Origin: Nitrosomonadales bacterium
GTDB taxonomy: Bacteria > Pseudomonadota > Gammaproteobacteria > Burkholderiales > SG8-41
Assembly (NCBI GenBank): GCA_009885185.1
Contig: VFLF01000714.1
Coordinates: 1 to 5,111 of the forward strand
Reading direction: 5' to 3'
DNA: 5,111 bases
Shown piece after piece: positions 4,408-5,111 of this stretch. The notes under the pieces were generated by a model. That model did not search any database. It was given only the letters and a program-made list of their open reading frames with translations, and was not told where the DNA came from. The position numbers and the translations under genes are program-made. The stretch's first letter is position 1, and each line of letters starts with the position of its first letter.

Positions 4408-5111
4408 TTGCGTTCAATACTTGTATCGCTTGCGTTACTCATCAGCGTCATCAGTGTCACGGCGCACGCGCAGCCCCAACCCATGTGGCAGCCGCAGCGC
4501 CAGGTGGAACTGGTGGTGGGCTCCGGCCCCGGCGGCGGCAATGATCGCAACGCTCGCACCTTGCAAAAAATATTGAATGAAAACAAATGGTTACAGAATA
4601 TCTCTGTTATCAACAAAGTGGGCGGCGGCGGCGCGCTGGCGTACACCTACGTCAACGGCCACGCGAATGACGCGCATTACCTGGTGTTTGTGCGGCAAGG
4701 GTTTTTGTCGAATCATGTGTTGGGACGCAGCCCGATCAGCCCCGACGACATGACCGCCATTGCGATGCTGACCAGCGAGCCGAGCGGACTCGCGGTGCGC
4801 GCAAGCAACACCGCTTTGAAGTCCCTGCCCGACGTGCTCGAGCGCCTGAAGCAGGATCCGCAATCGCTCACCACGTCACTCGGCAGCACGCGCGCCGGTT
4901 CGCCGCATCTGATGTTCGCGCTGCTCGCCAAGGCAGCAGGCATCGATGCGCGGCGTCTGAAAGTCGTCACCTTCAGCGGCGGCGCGGAATCGACGACGCA
5001 ATTGCTCGGCGGTCACATCGACATGGCCGCGGTCAGCATCGACAACCTCGCGCCGCATCACAAAAGCGGCGCGATGCGCATCCTCGGCGTTTCCAGCGCG
5101 CAACGTCTCGC
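4408..5111 (+). CDS. TctC-like periplasmic solute-binding protein with TTG start (3' end beyond window)
   Basis: An open frame from TTG at 4408 reaches the window edge: 234 codons of an expected 320-335. Starting at TTG gives a clean Sec signal peptide (Arg2, hydrophobic Leu/Ile/Val core, AHA cleavage site before Gln22). The next ATG, at 4483, lies after that cleavage site and would yield an unexported protein, so TTG is preferred. The mature part aligns block by block with the SBP at 2316: MWQPQRQVELVVGSGPGG (MWQP here, TWKP there), VINKVGGGGALAYTY, LPDVLERLKQDPQSL, GSPHLMFALLAKAAGI, LLGGHIDMAAVS, and MRILGVSSAQRL (there VRVLAIAAPQRL). It is therefore a TctC-like protein of the same divergent subgroup, presumably binding an organic acid in the periplasm. 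The one-base gap after the dehydrogenase stop implies co-transcription and probable translational coupling. A stretch at 4561-4618 is strikingly AT-rich compared with the rest. Confidence 0.88.
   Translation, partial: MRSILVSLALLISVISVTAHAQPQPMWQPQRQVELVVGSGPGGGNDRNARTLQKILNENKWLQNISVINKVGGGGALAYTYVNGHANDAHYLVFVRQGFLSNHVLGRSPISPDDMTAIAMLTSEPSGLAVRASNTALKSLPDVLERLKQDPQSLTTSLGSTRAGSPHLMFALLAKAAGIDARRLKVVTFSGGAESTTQLLGGHIDMAAVSIDNLAPHHKSGAMRILGVSSAQRL

Noticed and set aside
3402..4646. A 414-codon open frame on the minus strand covering the dehydrogenase gene
   Set aside because: It is opposite a well-supported dehydrogenase with an intact catalytic triad, and its translation is rich in Arg, His and Ala with no recognisable domain, as expected for an antisense frame in GC-rich DNA.

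Overview
The window looks like chromosomal DNA of a GC-rich betaproteobacterium, most likely Burkholderiales-like. The main reason is three separate genes for TctC/Bug-type periplasmic solute-binding proteins (SBPs) in about 5 kb, since expansion of this family is typical of that group. Two short sequences also look like dispersed repeats I associate with beta- and gammaproteobacterial genomes. The exact taxon cannot be read from the sequence.

Left half, all on the minus strand, in transcription order: a classical Bug/TctC SBP (2180-1182), a small lipoprotein with a DUF1080 (3-keto-disaccharide hydrolase-like, concanavalin-type) domain (1018-377), and the first 82 codons of an exported protein resembling metallo-beta-lactamase-fold hydrolases (248 to the window edge). 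The lipoprotein gene has its own good candidate promoter. A perfect 13-bp hairpin separates it from the hydrolase gene.

Right half, all on the plus strand: a divergent TctC-like SBP (2316-3323), a 102-bp gap holding a REP-like palindrome, a D-2-hydroxyacid dehydrogenase (3426-4406), and, one base after its stop, a third TctC-like SBP that starts at TTG and runs off the window (4408-5111). The two plus-strand SBPs are clearly related to each other and differ from the classical minus-strand one, so they look like a paralogous pair flanking an oxidoreductase.

The 132-bp divergent region between the halves carries back-to-back candidate promoters whose -35 boxes overlap.

Inferred biology: an accessory carboxylate-utilisation locus. 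The SBPs would capture organic acids in the periplasm and the dehydrogenase would interconvert a 2-hydroxy acid and a 2-keto acid. No TctA/TctB membrane subunits and no regulator are visible, so the SBPs are orphans within this window. No RNA genes, CRISPR arrays, insertion sequences or phage features were seen. The four intergenic gaps are all under 300 bases.
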